The translations under genes and the position numbers were made by a program. 64,000 nucleotides of DNA. Source: Deltaproteobacteria bacterium. Lineage in GTDB: Bacteria; JAGRBM01; JAHCIT01. Under the pieces are notes generated by a model. The model was not told where the DNA came from. It did no database searches and saw only the letters and a list, made by a program, of their open reading frames with translations. Shown here one piece after another: positions 45,485 through 54,357 of the stretch. Every line of letters starts with the position of its first letter. The first letter of the stretch is position 1. The DNA is taken from positions 8,210 through 72,209 of the forward strand of contig JAHCIT010000012.1 in assembly GCA_026129095.1 (NCBI GenBank), written 5' to 3'.

Positions 45485-45877
45485 ATGGACCGGCCGTATT
45501 TCCTGCTGGTGGCCGCCGCCGTTTTCACCGTATACAGCTGCGCACCCGCCCCCAGGGTCAGGCCGCCAGTGGCGGAACCGGGCCCCAGTGACAGCCTGCT
45601 CGCCGAACTTGGGCGCCGCACGTTCAGGGAAAAGGGCTGCATGGAATGCCATATCCGCGAGGGAGAGGGCGGGAAAAGCGGACCGAATCTGGACAAACTC
45701 GCAGGCGTGGCAGACCCGACCTACGTTCGTGAATCCATCCTCGATCCGGACGCCATTATTACGCCCGGATACGAGGCAGGACTCATGCCCCCCGGCTATG
45801 GCGCGATGCTTACGGAAGCGGAGATCGACGCGCTCCAGTATTACCTGTCGAACCGCTTCAGCCCCGCTGCAAAATGA
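45485..45877 (+). CDS. Small lipoprotein cytochrome c (NirC/NirM-like)
   Basis: 130 residues from the ATG at 45485; longer in-frame frames overlap nirF. The signal ends in a lipobox-like VYSC. A single haem site, CMECHIREGEGGKSGPNL, and a Met ligand candidate in PGYGAMLTEAEIDALQYYLS define a class I cytochrome. Position between nirF and nirS suggests a NirC-like d1-maturation cytochrome or an electron donor to NirS. Confidence 0.85.
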   Translation: MDRPYFLLVAAAVFTVYSCAPAPRVRPPVAEPGPSDSLLAELGRRTFREKGCMECHIREGEGGKSGPNLDKLAGVADPTYVRESILDPDAIITPGYEAGLMPPGYGAMLTEAEIDALQYYLSNRFSPAAK

Positions 45878-45903
45878 ACCCGGCGGGATTTACCTGACGG
45901 ATA

Positions 45904-45919
45904 TATGACCAGTCTCATA
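45904..45919. promoter_or_regulatory. TATGA-N6-TCATA operator (perfect) before nirS
   Basis: TATGA-CCAGTC-TCATA, 80 bp before the nirS ATG in a 122-bp gap. At 22 bp past the site the sequence TAGCGT is a weak -10 candidate. Confidence 0.8.
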
Positions 45920-45999
45920 AGCCGAAACCGGGCAAGCAGTTAGCGTAAGCACAAGGAAAGGACTTCCGGTAACCGGGAGCATGATTAGGGGTAAGCGCC

Positions 46000-47676
46000 A
46001 TGAATAAACGAATTGCGTCGGGATATCAGCCTCTCAAATGGGTACTCACTCTGGCCCTGTCCGTTTCGGCCTACTTCGGCCTCACGGCGGTCGCGCAGAA
46101 ACCGGCTCCCGGCACACCGGTAGTCCAGGTGGCGCCAACAATCACGCCGGAGGAGTTCGAGGCTGCCAAGTCCATCTATTTCGACCGGTGCGCGGGCTGC
46201 CATGGCACGTTGCGGACCGGTGCCACCGGACCTGAAATCCTTCCTGCGAAGACGATCAAGATGGGCACCAGCCGGCTGCGGGACATCCTCCAGTACGGCA
46301 TGCCCGGCGGAATGCCGGCGTGGGGCGAGGACGGCATCCTGACCGAGAAGGAAATCGACATGGTTGCCCGGTATATCCAGCAGGAGCCTCCGCAGCCGCC
46401 GGAGATGTCGCTGGCTCAGATCAAGGAAAGCTGGAAGACCTACGTTCCGGTCGATCAGCGTCCCGGCAAGCCCACCCACAAGCGCAACTGGGAGAACTAC
46501 TTCGGAATCATCCTCCGGGACGAGGGCAAGGTGGCGATCATTGACGGCGATACCAAGGAAATGATCAGCACGATCAAGACCGGATACGCCGTGCATATCC
46601 TCCGGAGCAGCATGTCCGGCCGGTACTTCTACGTCGTTGGCCGTGACGGACGTATCTCGCTGATTGACCTCTGGACCACCGAGCCATCGCTGGTGGCGGA
46701 GGTGAAGCCGTGCATCGATGCCCGGTCAGTCGATTCCAGCAAGTTCAAGGGGAAGAAGCCCGAGCTGAACTTCTCCGACACCTTGGCGATTGTCGGCTGT
46801 TACTGGCCGCCACACTACGCCATTGTCGACGGACTCACGCTGGAGCCGAAGAAGCTGGTCCGGACATCAGGCTACACATACGATACGAACGAATACCTGC
46901 CGGAAGTCCGCGTGGCGTCCATCATCGCCTCCCACTATGACCCGCTCTGGGTCGTGAGCCTGAAGGAATCAGGATATGTCGCGCTGGTGGACTACTCCGA
47001 CCTGACGAATCTCAAGATCACCAACATTGAGGCGGAACGCTTCCTCCATGACGGCGGATGGGACGCCACGAAACGTTACTTCCTGGTGGCCGCCAACATG
47101 CGGAACACCGTGTCGGTTATCGATGTCAAGGAAAAGAAGTTCGTCACCAACATCGTGACGGGCAACAAGCCGCATCCCGGGCGCGGTGCCAACTGGGTGG
47201 ACCCGGAATACGGGCCGGTCTGGGCAACAACCCATATCGGCGAGGGGCGGATGAGCCTCATCGGAACCGATCCGGAGAGCCGCAAGTACAAGAAGAACGC
47301 CTGGAAGGTTGTCCGTGACATCGAGCTGAAGGGCCGCGCCGGCGGGCTGTTCATCAAGACCCATGACAAGTCCCCCTGGGTGTGGACAGACGCGCCTCTG
47401 AACTCCGACGCCGAAAAGGCGCAGACGATCTGCGTTCTCAGCAAGAAGACGGCGGCAATTGAAAAGTGCTTCCGGGCGACTGACCGGGGCCGTATCGTCC
47501 ACTTCGAATACAACAAGGCCGGTGACGAGGTGTGGGTGTCGGTGTGGGACAAGGAAGGCGAGATCCTGGTCTATGACGACAAGACCATGACCCTGAAGAA
47601 GAGCATCAAGGGTGACTGGCTGATCACCCCGACCGGCAAGTTCAACGTGTATAACACGAAGAACGACGTCTACTGA
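46000..47676 (+). CDS. nirS: Cytochrome cd1 nitrite reductase NirS
   Basis: 558 residues with a signal peptide (LKWVLTLALSVSAYFGLTAVA). The cytochrome c domain has C64AGCH. The d1 propeller carries the d1-haem proximal His in GYAVHILRSS, and the two active-site histidines in ASHYDPLWVVSLKE and GNKPHPGRGANW. It reduces nitrite to NO in the periplasm. GGAG does not sit at the usual spacing, but AAGGAAAGG lies about 40 bases upstream. Immediately preceded by the regulatory palindrome and followed by a strong terminator, so nirS is a monocistronic unit. Confidence 0.96.
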   Translation: MNKRIASGYQPLKWVLTLALSVSAYFGLTAVAQKPAPGTPVVQVAPTITPEEFEAAKSIYFDRCAGCHGTLRTGATGPEILPAKTIKMGTSRLRDILQYGMPGGMPAWGEDGILTEKEIDMVARYIQQEPPQPPEMSLAQIKESWKTYVPVDQRPGKPTHKRNWENYFGIILRDEGKVAIIDGDTKEMISTIKTGYAVHILRSSMSGRYFYVVGRDGRISLIDLWTTEPSLVAEVKPCIDARSVDSSKFKGKKPELNFSDTLAIVGCYWPPHYAIVDGLTLEPKKLVRTSGYTYDTNEYLPEVRVASIIASHYDPLWVVSLKESGYVALVDYSDLTNLKITNIEAERFLHDGGWDATKRYFLVAANMRNTVSVIDVKEKKFVTNIVTGNKPHPGRGANWVDPEYGPVWATTHIGEGRMSLIGTDPESRKYKKNAWKVVRDIELKGRAGGLFIKTHDKSPWVWTDAPLNSDAEKAQTICVLSKKTAAIEKCFRATDRGRIVHFEYNKAGDEVWVSVWDKEGEILVYDDKTMTLKKSIKGDWLITPTGKFNVYNTKNDVY

Positions 47677-47712
47677 TAAGTGTGGCGGGCGGGCAGCCCC
47701 GCCTCTCTTGCC

Positions 47713-47754
47713 GCTCCGCCTGGGCCTCCTGAGGGCCCGGGCGGAGCCCTTTTG
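47713..47754 (+). terminator. Rho-independent terminator after nirS
   Basis: GCTCCGCC at 47713-47720 pairs with GGCGGAGC at 47740-47747, extended by GGGCC/GGCCC inside, and is followed by CCCTTTT. It lies 37 bp after the nirS stop. Confidence 0.85.
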
Positions 47755-47758
47755 AGAG

Positions 47759-47774
47759 TATGAAATCGGTCATA
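47759..47774. promoter_or_regulatory. TATGA-N6-TCATA operator (perfect) before the ywiC-like gene
   Basis: TATGA-AATCGG-TCATA, directly after the nirS terminator and 46 bp before the start of the next gene. Confidence 0.75.
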
Positions 47775-47820
47775 TTGCCCGGTTCCGGCCGGTGCCAGAC
47801 TGGGGCTGTGGAGGCCCCGT

Positions 47821-48597
47821 ATGCGTTTGAAGGCACATGAACTGTTCCCACGCGAGCATGGGTTCTATGTGATGGCGATCCTGCCTGCGGCGGCGGGGGT
47901 TGCGCTCAACTGGGAGCACGCGGCTTCGGCAGCCATGGCCGGGCTTTCGTGGGTACTGCTCGTGCTCTCCAGCACGGGGGTCAAGACTTGGATAGTCCAT
48001 CCGTCGCGGCGTCCCTATGTGACGGCTCCTGTCGTGCTTGCGGTGCTGATCGCACTGGCGGGATTTGTGCTGTCAGGTGTCCCGGCCGGGCTCATGGTTG
48101 CCTGCGGCATGGGGCTGGGTTCGCTGGCCATCCATTTCCTGATGTCGCCGCCGAAGGAACGGCGCTCCGTTCAGTTTGAGTCGGTGGCGGCCTTTGTTCT
48201 CGGCTTCGGGATGCTGGTTTCCGGCTCGGCCGGGTACAAACTGATACCCCTTCCGATCGCACAGGCGGCACTCGTCTATACACTTGTCCAGGTGGCCGCC
48301 ACGGTGCATGTCCGCCTCTGGATCGAAGCGCTTGGAGCCCATGACGAGGACCGGCGGGCGAGATTCCGCAACATAAGCCTGCTGGTTCACACCGGGCTGA
48401 TCGGTCTGGTGGGTGTCTTCTGCTTTCTGGGCTGGCTGCCTATCTATTCGCTGCTGCCGGGAGTGGGAGAAGGGCTTGTCGTCATCGCCACACTTTCCCG
48501 GTTCGGCCGCAAGGTATCATTTCCGAAGCTGGGCATCGCGCAGACGGCGGGGCTGGTCGTGGCTGCGGTGGGGCTGGCAATCCAGTTCCAGCCATAG
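47821..48597 (+). CDS. YwiC-like membrane protein
   Basis: 258 residues, about eight hydrophobic segments. The opening LFPREHGFYVMAILPAAAG matches the REHG...LLP start of YwiC-like proteins, which in Bacillus lie near nitrate respiration genes. Other patterns are HFLMSPPKERRS and VHVRLWIEAL. The function of the family is unknown. It directly follows nirS with its own copy of the regulatory palindrome, which supports a role in denitrification, such as handling of NO or haem. Confidence 0.75.
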   Translation: MRLKAHELFPREHGFYVMAILPAAAGVALNWEHAASAAMAGLSWVLLVLSSTGVKTWIVHPSRRPYVTAPVVLAVLIALAGFVLSGVPAGLMVACGMGLGSLAIHFLMSPPKERRSVQFESVAAFVLGFGMLVSGSAGYKLIPLPIAQAALVYTLVQVAATVHVRLWIEALGAHDEDRRARFRNISLLVHTGLIGLVGVFCFLGWLPIYSLLPGVGEGLVVIATLSRFGRKVSFPKLGIAQTAGLVVAAVGLAIQFQP

Positions 48598-48640
48598 TCC
48601 TGAGCCACTGGACCCTCCCCGGATGGGTCAGGCGTAATAG

Positions 48641-49513
48641 TTAGATATCACCCGCAAATGCAGCCAGAACGGCGAACACGAGCCCCGTGGTATGTTCCGG
48701 CAGCATAAGCCTCTGAGTAATGACCGGCTCATCGAATGCCCAGGTGCCATCCGGGCGCTGGGATCTGGCCAGGCGGTTTGCGAACTCCGCGGGGATGAGG
48801 TGCTTCTGTCCGGTCAGGATCAGCGTCAGCGCCCGCTCGGCCTGCAGGTCGGAGAGAATGTCGAGGTTCACGATAAACTCGTCATGGATACGCCGGGTAT
48901 AGGCTCCCAGTTCCATGTCGGAATCCGTCGAAAAGCATTTCCGGAAACGGGCGATCAGCAGGCCGATTGCCTGGTGCGTCAGCACGTAGCCCTGATCCGG
49001 CAATCCGACCAGATTCCGCCCTTTCCGGGGTTTCCCGTCCTTTCCCAAAGGCTCACAAGTAATGGCATCGGACATGATCTGCATGACCCTTTTGCCCATC
49101 TGGTGATACGCACGGTCAAAATCCTGGCTCCAGCGCATGTTGTCGCGAGCTGCCTTGGCGGGAATTCCTGCAGATGCGGAGGTCCCGTGACTGGATGCGC
49201 GGGGTTGCGGTGACTGGGGCAATGCGATGGCTTCGTGCCGTATGGTCCAGAGGTAATACTCCAGCGATACCGGGTAGATGTCTTTTTTTGCCTCGACGTA
49301 GCCGGGAAGCCGGATATCCACGCGGTGTCCTGACCACTTCTCGACCTGGCCGAGCAGGAAAGCGACATCACCGTGGACTTCCTGGCCTTTCAGCGCCGCC
49401 TCCACCCTGGCGAGGGCCATTTCGAGCTTCTTCTTGTCCAGGACGGCGGGCTGCTGTGCCCCGCAGACGACGGGCCAGACTATCAGCAACGACAGTGCAA
49501 TTTTTCTCATCAT
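48641..49513 (-). CDS. Secreted hypothetical protein with a terpene-cyclase-like repeat
   Basis: 290 residues with a short signal peptide (IALSLLIVWPVVCGA). No family recognised. The C-terminal FANRLARSQRPDGTWAFDEPVITQRLMLPEHTTGLVFAVLAA has the QxPDGTW pattern of squalene-hopene-cyclase-like alpha/alpha repeats. Residues 40-110 are charged helices. It lies downstream of the AhbC-like gene on the same strand with a 51-bp gap, so it may be cotranscribed. ATG 49513 and 49510 are adjacent alternative starts. Confidence 0.55.
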   Translation of the reverse strand: MMRKIALSLLIVWPVVCGAQQPAVLDKKKLEMALARVEAALKGQEVHGDVAFLLGQVEKWSGHRVDIRLPGYVEAKKDIYPVSLEYYLWTIRHEAIALPQSPQPRASSHGTSASAGIPAKAARDNMRWSQDFDRAYHQMGKRVMQIMSDAITCEPLGKDGKPRKGRNLVGLPDQGYVLTHQAIGLLIARFRKCFSTDSDMELGAYTRRIHDEFIVNLDILSDLQAERALTLILTGQKHLIPAEFANRLARSQRPDGTWAFDEPVITQRLMLPEHTTGLVFAVLAAFAGDI

Positions 49514-49564
49514 GCTGTCTCAAGCCTGCCACCGCCGGGCAGCGCTAGTTGTGATTTTATTCTA

Positions 49565-50830
49565 TCACATGGTGCACAGATGCGCCGGTGGCTCGCGCCA
49601 GTTGCCCGCATCCCGCAGGGAGGACATCTGGCCGGTTGAAATCCCGCACTCCTCAAGCGTGAGGTAACAGGCGGGGTCCGGAGCCCACGGTGTTCCATAG
49701 ACCCGCTGCGCCCGCACCCGCAGGCCGGCACCACACATTGGATACCACTTGCAGACCGAGCATTTCCCCCCGATCCGTCCCGGCTGGTCACGGAGCCCCG
49801 CGAGCAGAGGGTCACTGAGGTCGGTCCAGATGCTGCTGAACTTCCGCTCCTTCACGTTCCCGAAGGTGTGGTCCATCCAGAACTGGTCGGCGTGGACATT
49901 GCCCAGAAAGTCGATGTCGGCGATGCCGACCCCCGACGAGTAGCGGCCGCCCCCGTTCCAGGTGAGCCGCTCGGCGATCTGGGCGGCCCGTTCCGGATCC
50001 CGCTGCTGTATTTTCTGCAGGAGGTAGACGCCGTCAACATGGTTATCGACGGTCAGAAGATCGATCATCGTGCCGGCCCGGTGCAGTTCGTCGGCCTTTT
50101 CGACCAACCGGTCGATTGCCTGCCGCGTCTCGGCATGGGTGAGATCGTCGGAGCGCATCCCGTCACCACGCCCGGAGTAGACCAGATGATAGAAACAGGC
50201 ACGTTGAATCCCTTCGGCGCGAATGAAGTCGAATATGCCGTCCAGCTGGGCCACGTTGTGCCGGGTCAGAGTGAGCCGCAGTCCGACCCGCTGGCCGACC
50301 TTGAGGCAGTTCCGTATGCCGCTGGCGGCGGCCTCGAATGCCCCCTCCTTCCCGCGGAAATGGTCGTTCACCGCCCCAATTCCGTCCAGGGAAATACCCA
50401 CGTAGGTAAACCCCGAGTCCTTGAGCCGCTGGGCGGTTTCCAGGTCGATGAGTGTGCCGTTCGTGGAGAGTGTCAGGCGCAGCCCTTTGCTTCGGGCATA
50501 GGGGACGATCTCCCAGAAGTCGTAGCGGGTCAGGGGCTCGCCGCCGGAGAGGAGCAGGGCGGGGATGCCGAAATCCGCCAGATCGTCGATGAGCGCCTTG
50601 GCCTGTCCGGTATCCAGTTCGCCCGGGTACCGCCGGGCCTCGGAGCTTGAATAGCAGTGGACGCACCGGAGGTTGCAGGTCCGGGTCAGGTTCCAGACAA
50701 CCACCGGTTTCCGGCCGGCAGCGGAGCGCGGTGCCCGGCCGTCATCGGATGCCTCACCAGCCCTGGTTCCATACCGGATGGAGTCACCCGGCGTATCAAT
50801 GTCATAGAGCAGCTTGGTTATGTTGATCAT
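49565..50830 (-). CDS. NirJ/AhbC-like radical SAM enzyme
   Basis: 421 residues. CNLRCVHC cluster motif in VVWNLTRTCNLRCVHCYSS, LLLSGGEPLTRYDFWE, YVGISLDGIGAVNDHFRG, then CFYHLVYSGRG and GNVHADQFWMDHTFGNV, and a SPASM tail CSVCKWYPMCGAGLRVRAQRVYG...DPACYL. This is the NirJ/AhbC architecture; AhbC decarboxylates didecarboxysiroheme acetates to Fe-coproporphyrin III. A second NirJ-like enzyme besides the one at 43.1 kb suggests either an AhbC for haem b or a NirJ1/NirJ2 arrangement. A degenerate TATGA site lies 62 bp upstream. Confidence 0.85.
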   Translation of the reverse strand: MINITKLLYDIDTPGDSIRYGTRAGEASDDGRAPRSAAGRKPVVVWNLTRTCNLRCVHCYSSSEARRYPGELDTGQAKALIDDLADFGIPALLLSGGEPLTRYDFWEIVPYARSKGLRLTLSTNGTLIDLETAQRLKDSGFTYVGISLDGIGAVNDHFRGKEGAFEAAASGIRNCLKVGQRVGLRLTLTRHNVAQLDGIFDFIRAEGIQRACFYHLVYSGRGDGMRSDDLTHAETRQAIDRLVEKADELHRAGTMIDLLTVDNHVDGVYLLQKIQQRDPERAAQIAERLTWNGGGRYSSGVGIADIDFLGNVHADQFWMDHTFGNVKERKFSSIWTDLSDPLLAGLRDQPGRIGGKCSVCKWYPMCGAGLRVRAQRVYGTPWAPDPACYLTLEECGISTGQMSSLRDAGNWREPPAHLCTM

Positions 50831-50891
50831 GGATTTGTACGCCCTCCTGAGCGGGCTAATCCCAGTATCGTTTCGATTCCGGCAGGGCCGG

Positions 50892-50907
50892 TATGATACC
50901 CGTCAGG
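50892..50907. promoter_or_regulatory. Degenerate TATGA-type site before the AhbC-like gene
   Basis: TATGA-TACCCG-TCAGG, eight of ten palindrome positions, in the divergent region between the AhbC-like gene and the second B12 radical SAM gene. Confidence 0.45.
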
Positions 50908-51088
50908 TACGGCGACCTTTTGTATCCATGATGACGGTGCCCTCCGGCTCACCGGAACCGGGAAACTGTAATTTGTTTGTATGATCGTCTTCGCGCGGCG
51001 GTTTCCACTTGTGTCTACCGGTGAACTGTTGGAAAGAGACTCCGGGCATTTAGGGGAAACAGGAAACAGTCAGCCAGTGGAGGCACAA

Positions 51089-52885
51089 ATGAAAAACAGG
51101 TTACTTCTCACGTCAGTCATCCGCCCGTTCGGCGGACCCGGTGAAGGCGATTCCGTCGGAGCCGAGCTTTTCCATGCACAGGTCACCCGGGCGCAGGGGA
51201 TATTCAGCCTGCGGCAGGTGATCCGCTGCTGGGCGATCGACTATCTCGCCGGGAACATCGAGACCCCCTGTACGGTTCTGCACTACCCCTCGGAGCGTGA
51301 ATTTGTCCGCGAGCTGAAATCGGGCCGTTACAGCCATGTGGGGATCAATTTCGTCGTGGCCACCTTCCACAAGGCTCGAAAAATGTCGGAACTGGTCCGC
51401 AGGCATGCGCCCGGTGCCCGGATCATTTTCGGCGGCTACGGGACAGTGCTCCCGGACAGCCTGCTGTCACCGTTCGCAGACCACATCTGCCGCGAGGAGG
51501 GAATTGGATTCCTGCGGAAGCTGCTGGATGAGCCGCTGGACCGGCCGGTCGTCCATCCCTACGCGCCCATTCCCACCGTGCGGATGTACTCCTACCAGCA
51601 GCCTGCACTGGTGGCCCACGTCACCGCCGGGCTTGGTTGTCCGAACGGCTGCGACTTCTGCTGCACGTCGCATTTCTTCAAGCGCAAATACGTCCCCTTT
51701 GCCCGGACGGGGCGGGAGATATTCGACGCGCTGGTCCGCATGGACGATCTCGCGCGGGAACACGGTGACCAGATCAGCGGCTATATCCTGATCGACGAGG
51801 ATTTCTTTCTTCACAAGCCCCGCGCCCAGGAGTTCCTCTCGCTGGTGCGCCAGCACGGCCGGTCGTTTCCGCTCATGGGATTCGGCAGCGTCAAGGGACT
51901 TTCCCAGTTCTCCGCCGACGAGATTGCCGAGATGGGATTCGAAACCATCTGGACAGCGTTTGAAGGAGTGAATTCCGGCTACGGAAAACTCCAGGGCAAG
52001 TCGCTTGACGATCTCTACGCCTCGCTGAACAGCCGGGGCATTAATATCCTCGCGTCCATGATCATCGGTTTTCCCTACCAGACCCGCGAGCAGATACTGA
52101 AGGAGTTCGACTACCTGATGAAGCTGAAACCGTCGCTTTACCAGGTGCTGATCTATTTCGCCTTCCCCGGCACACCGTTTCACCAGCAGGTCATGGCCGA
52201 AGGGCGCTACCTGCCGAACTACCAGGAAAACCCCGACCTCCGGCGGTGGGACGGCTTTTCCATGCATTTCCAGCACCCGAACTTCACCGCAGCCGAGCTT
52301 GAGGCCCTGCAGAAGGACCTGTTCCGGCAGGATTTCGCCCGGCTGGGGCCGTCCATCGTGCGTCTCCTCCGCGTCTGGCATGAGGGTTCCAGGAACCTGA
52401 AGGATTCGCCGAACCCGATACTGAAGGACCGGGCCCGCAAGCTCACCCAGTCGACCCGCGATGCGCTGCCGGCGCTGACGCCGCCCATGCTGTTCGGACC
52501 GACCCGGCAGTCGCGGCGGGAAGCCCGGCAGCTTTTCGTGGATATCGTCCGCTTTAACGGTGGACTGACCTGGACCGAGGCGGTGTTCTCGCTCCTGTCG
52601 CCCGTCCTCGCCGTCTGGACCTGGATCGCGCTCAGGCTGGGTATCTTCCAGCAGCCGGCGCTGCTCAGGCTGGAACACCGGATGGACCAGCCGGCGGAGA
52701 AGGCGCAACCCGTGACCCGCATCCAGGGCGGGTTCCAGGCATCACCCGCTTCGGTACTGGCTGAAGATATCGCCGGCCACGTATCCCGGTTGTTCGATAC
52801 TGCCCGTCTCAAGCCCAACAACGGGTGGGAACGCCAGCCGTCGGAACTGACGCGGCCGGAGCCCCAGGCGAAGGACGCGGCGTAA
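51089..52885 (+). CDS. B12-binding-type radical SAM protein (paralogue of the gene at 8.6 kb)
   Basis: 598 residues from the ATG at 51089 with GGAGG five bases upstream. N-terminal Rossmann-like region with IIFGGYGTVLPDS, then LGCPNGCDFC, cluster Cys at 184, 188 and 191, then YILIDEDFFLHKP and SMIIGFPYQTREQ. The C-terminus has LFVDIVRFNGGLTWTEAVFSLLSPVLAVWTWIALRLG, which looks membrane-associated. Matching segments (DHICREEGIGFLRKLL against DFLCREEGIKFMRRLL) show it is a paralogue of the 599-residue protein at 8607-10406. It stands alone here, away from its paralogue's operon. Confidence 0.83.
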   Translation: MKNRLLLTSVIRPFGGPGEGDSVGAELFHAQVTRAQGIFSLRQVIRCWAIDYLAGNIETPCTVLHYPSEREFVRELKSGRYSHVGINFVVATFHKARKMSELVRRHAPGARIIFGGYGTVLPDSLLSPFADHICREEGIGFLRKLLDEPLDRPVVHPYAPIPTVRMYSYQQPALVAHVTAGLGCPNGCDFCCTSHFFKRKYVPFARTGREIFDALVRMDDLAREHGDQISGYILIDEDFFLHKPRAQEFLSLVRQHGRSFPLMGFGSVKGLSQFSADEIAEMGFETIWTAFEGVNSGYGKLQGKSLDDLYASLNSRGINILASMIIGFPYQTREQILKEFDYLMKLKPSLYQVLIYFAFPGTPFHQQVMAEGRYLPNYQENPDLRRWDGFSMHFQHPNFTAAELEALQKDLFRQDFARLGPSIVRLLRVWHEGSRNLKDSPNPILKDRARKLTQSTRDALPALTPPMLFGPTRQSRREARQLFVDIVRFNGGLTWTEAVFSLLSPVLAVWTWIALRLGIFQQPALLRLEHRMDQPAEKAQPVTRIQGGFQASPASVLAEDIAGHVSRLFDTARLKPNNGWERQPSELTRPEPQAKDAA

Positions 52886-52977
52886 CAAGCGGGGGGATTC
52901 AAGTCCGCTGATTGCCCATCCGCCTGCTATCGGTTACTTCCGCCCGCCCGGTTTGGCTGGTGATCCGGTCATCACGG

Positions 52978-53006
52978 GACGGCCTCCGCTATTCGCGGAG
53001 GCCGTC
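52978..53006 (+). terminator. 12-bp perfect hairpin after the radical SAM gene
   Basis: GACGGCCTCCGC at 52978-52989 pairs with GCGGAGGCCGTC at 52995-53006 around a TATTC loop, 92 bp past the radical SAM stop. No U-tract follows, so termination would be weak or the stem may have another role upstream of the DUF445 gene. Confidence 0.55.
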
Positions 53007-53077
53007 AGGCGGAGTGTGGCCCTATCAGTTCCCTCGCAGATACCCTGATCTCAAGCTGGCAGATCCTTCTGATCCCC

Positions 53078-54250
53078 GTGATTGCGGGTGTCGTCGGATG
53101 GGGAACCAACGTGGTGGCGGTGCAGATGCTCTTCCATCCGGTCGAGTTCGTGGGCATCCGTCCGTATCTGGGCTGGCAGGGGATCATACCGAATGCCGCG
53201 CACCGGATGGGGCGTTACATCGCCATCCTGATTGCCACCCGTCTGGTGAACGTGAAAGAACTGCTGGCCTCGCTGGACGCCGAAACGATGATCCCTTCGG
53301 TCCGCCCTGGGCTTTGGGAACTGGCCGATTCCATTCTGGATACCGCTGTGCAGGATTTCGCAGCGCCGTTGTGGAATGGCCTGGACGAAAAGGCGCGCAC
53401 GCAGGTGCGGAATACTGTTCGTGCGGAGGTGGAAAAGCTGGCGGCGGCCGCGCTGGACGATCTGAAGGACGAGGCGCACGAGGTGATCGACATCGCCGCC
53501 GCCATTGAACAGGCGATCCTGAAGGACCGCTCGATCCTGAACAGGCTTTTTCTCACGGCCGGAAGCAGGGAGTTCCGGTTCATCAGGATTTCCGGCCTGT
53601 ATTTCGGCTTCCTGTTCGGCCTGCTGCAGATGGCCGTTTGGGTGATCTTCCCGAAATGGTGGACGCTGCCGCTGGCCGGCGTGCTGGTGGGATATGTCAC
53701 CAACTGGCTTGCCATGAAGATGATCTTCGAGCCGAAAACACCCCAAAAGTTCGGTCCGTTCGAGTTCCACGGCCTCTTCCACAAGCGGCAGAATGAAGTA
53801 GCCGCCGGATTCTCCACTACCGTTTCGGCGACCATGCTCACTCCGGTCAATGTCGTTGGACAGCTTTCATCCGGCAGGGGGCGTGAGACGATCCAGGGGA
53901 TATTCCAGCGGCGGGTCGGAGAGGCCATGGATACCTATGGGAAGCACCCGGTCGGTGGGGTGATGCTCCAGCAGGCCGGTCGCAGCAGGATCAGCAGCAT
54001 CATCGAACGGCAGATGGAGGTTCGCCTGACGCAGGAGGGCGGAATCCTCTGGAGTTTCGTGGAGAAAACCCTGAATGTCGCGGATTCAATGACTGAAAAA
54101 CTCCGAGGCCTGGAACCGGAGGCATTTGAAGGTGTGCTGCGTCCGGCTTTCCAGCAGGACGAGTGGAAGCTGATCCTTGTCGGTGCCGTACTGGGCGGAA
54201 TCGCCGGCTGGCTGCAGGCTGTCTACGTGTTCGGCCACGCGCTGGGGTGA
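53078..54250 (+). CDS. DUF445 family membrane protein
   Basis: 390 residues from a GTG; the start is uncertain. The frame upstream is open and continues the hydrophobic N-terminus (SWQILLIPVIAGVVGWGTN), with a CTG at 53045 as alternative. The family pattern GWGTNVVAVQMLFHP near the N-terminus recurs as VLVGYVTNWLAMKMIFEP in the middle, and the protein ends in a transmembrane helix (LILVGAVLGGIAGWLQAVYVFG). DUF445 proteins are uncharacterised. Stands alone, convergent with the NmrA pseudogene. Confidence 0.8.
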   Translation: MIAGVVGWGTNVVAVQMLFHPVEFVGIRPYLGWQGIIPNAAHRMGRYIAILIATRLVNVKELLASLDAETMIPSVRPGLWELADSILDTAVQDFAAPLWNGLDEKARTQVRNTVRAEVEKLAAAALDDLKDEAHEVIDIAAAIEQAILKDRSILNRLFLTAGSREFRFIRISGLYFGFLFGLLQMAVWVIFPKWWTLPLAGVLVGYVTNWLAMKMIFEPKTPQKFGPFEFHGLFHKRQNEVAAGFSTTVSATMLTPVNVVGQLSSGRGRETIQGIFQRRVGEAMDTYGKHPVGGVMLQQAGRSRISSIIERQMEVRLTQEGGILWSFVEKTLNVADSMTEKLRGLEPEAFEGVLRPAFQQDEWKLILVGAVLGGIAGWLQAVYVFGHALG

Positions 54251-54357
54251 ACGGCCCTCGCCACGCGGGTTGCCGGAGCTGCATTGCCGGTTTTCCGAGG
54301 GGCCGGATCTGGCGTGGCTTTCGGAAACCGGCCTATCTCACATAGATTCCGGGCGGG

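Noticed and set aside
38166-47676. Complete denitrification to N2
   Set aside because: nirS and norCB are present but no nosZ or accessory nos gene occurs in the window, so only nitrite to N2O is supported.
49550-49569. TGTGAT-N8-ATCACA inverted repeat after the AhbC-like gene
   Set aside because: It has CRP-like arms but a 10-bp gap between TGTGA and TCACA instead of six, and it overlaps the stop codon of a gene rather than a promoter. More likely a chance repeat or weak terminator.
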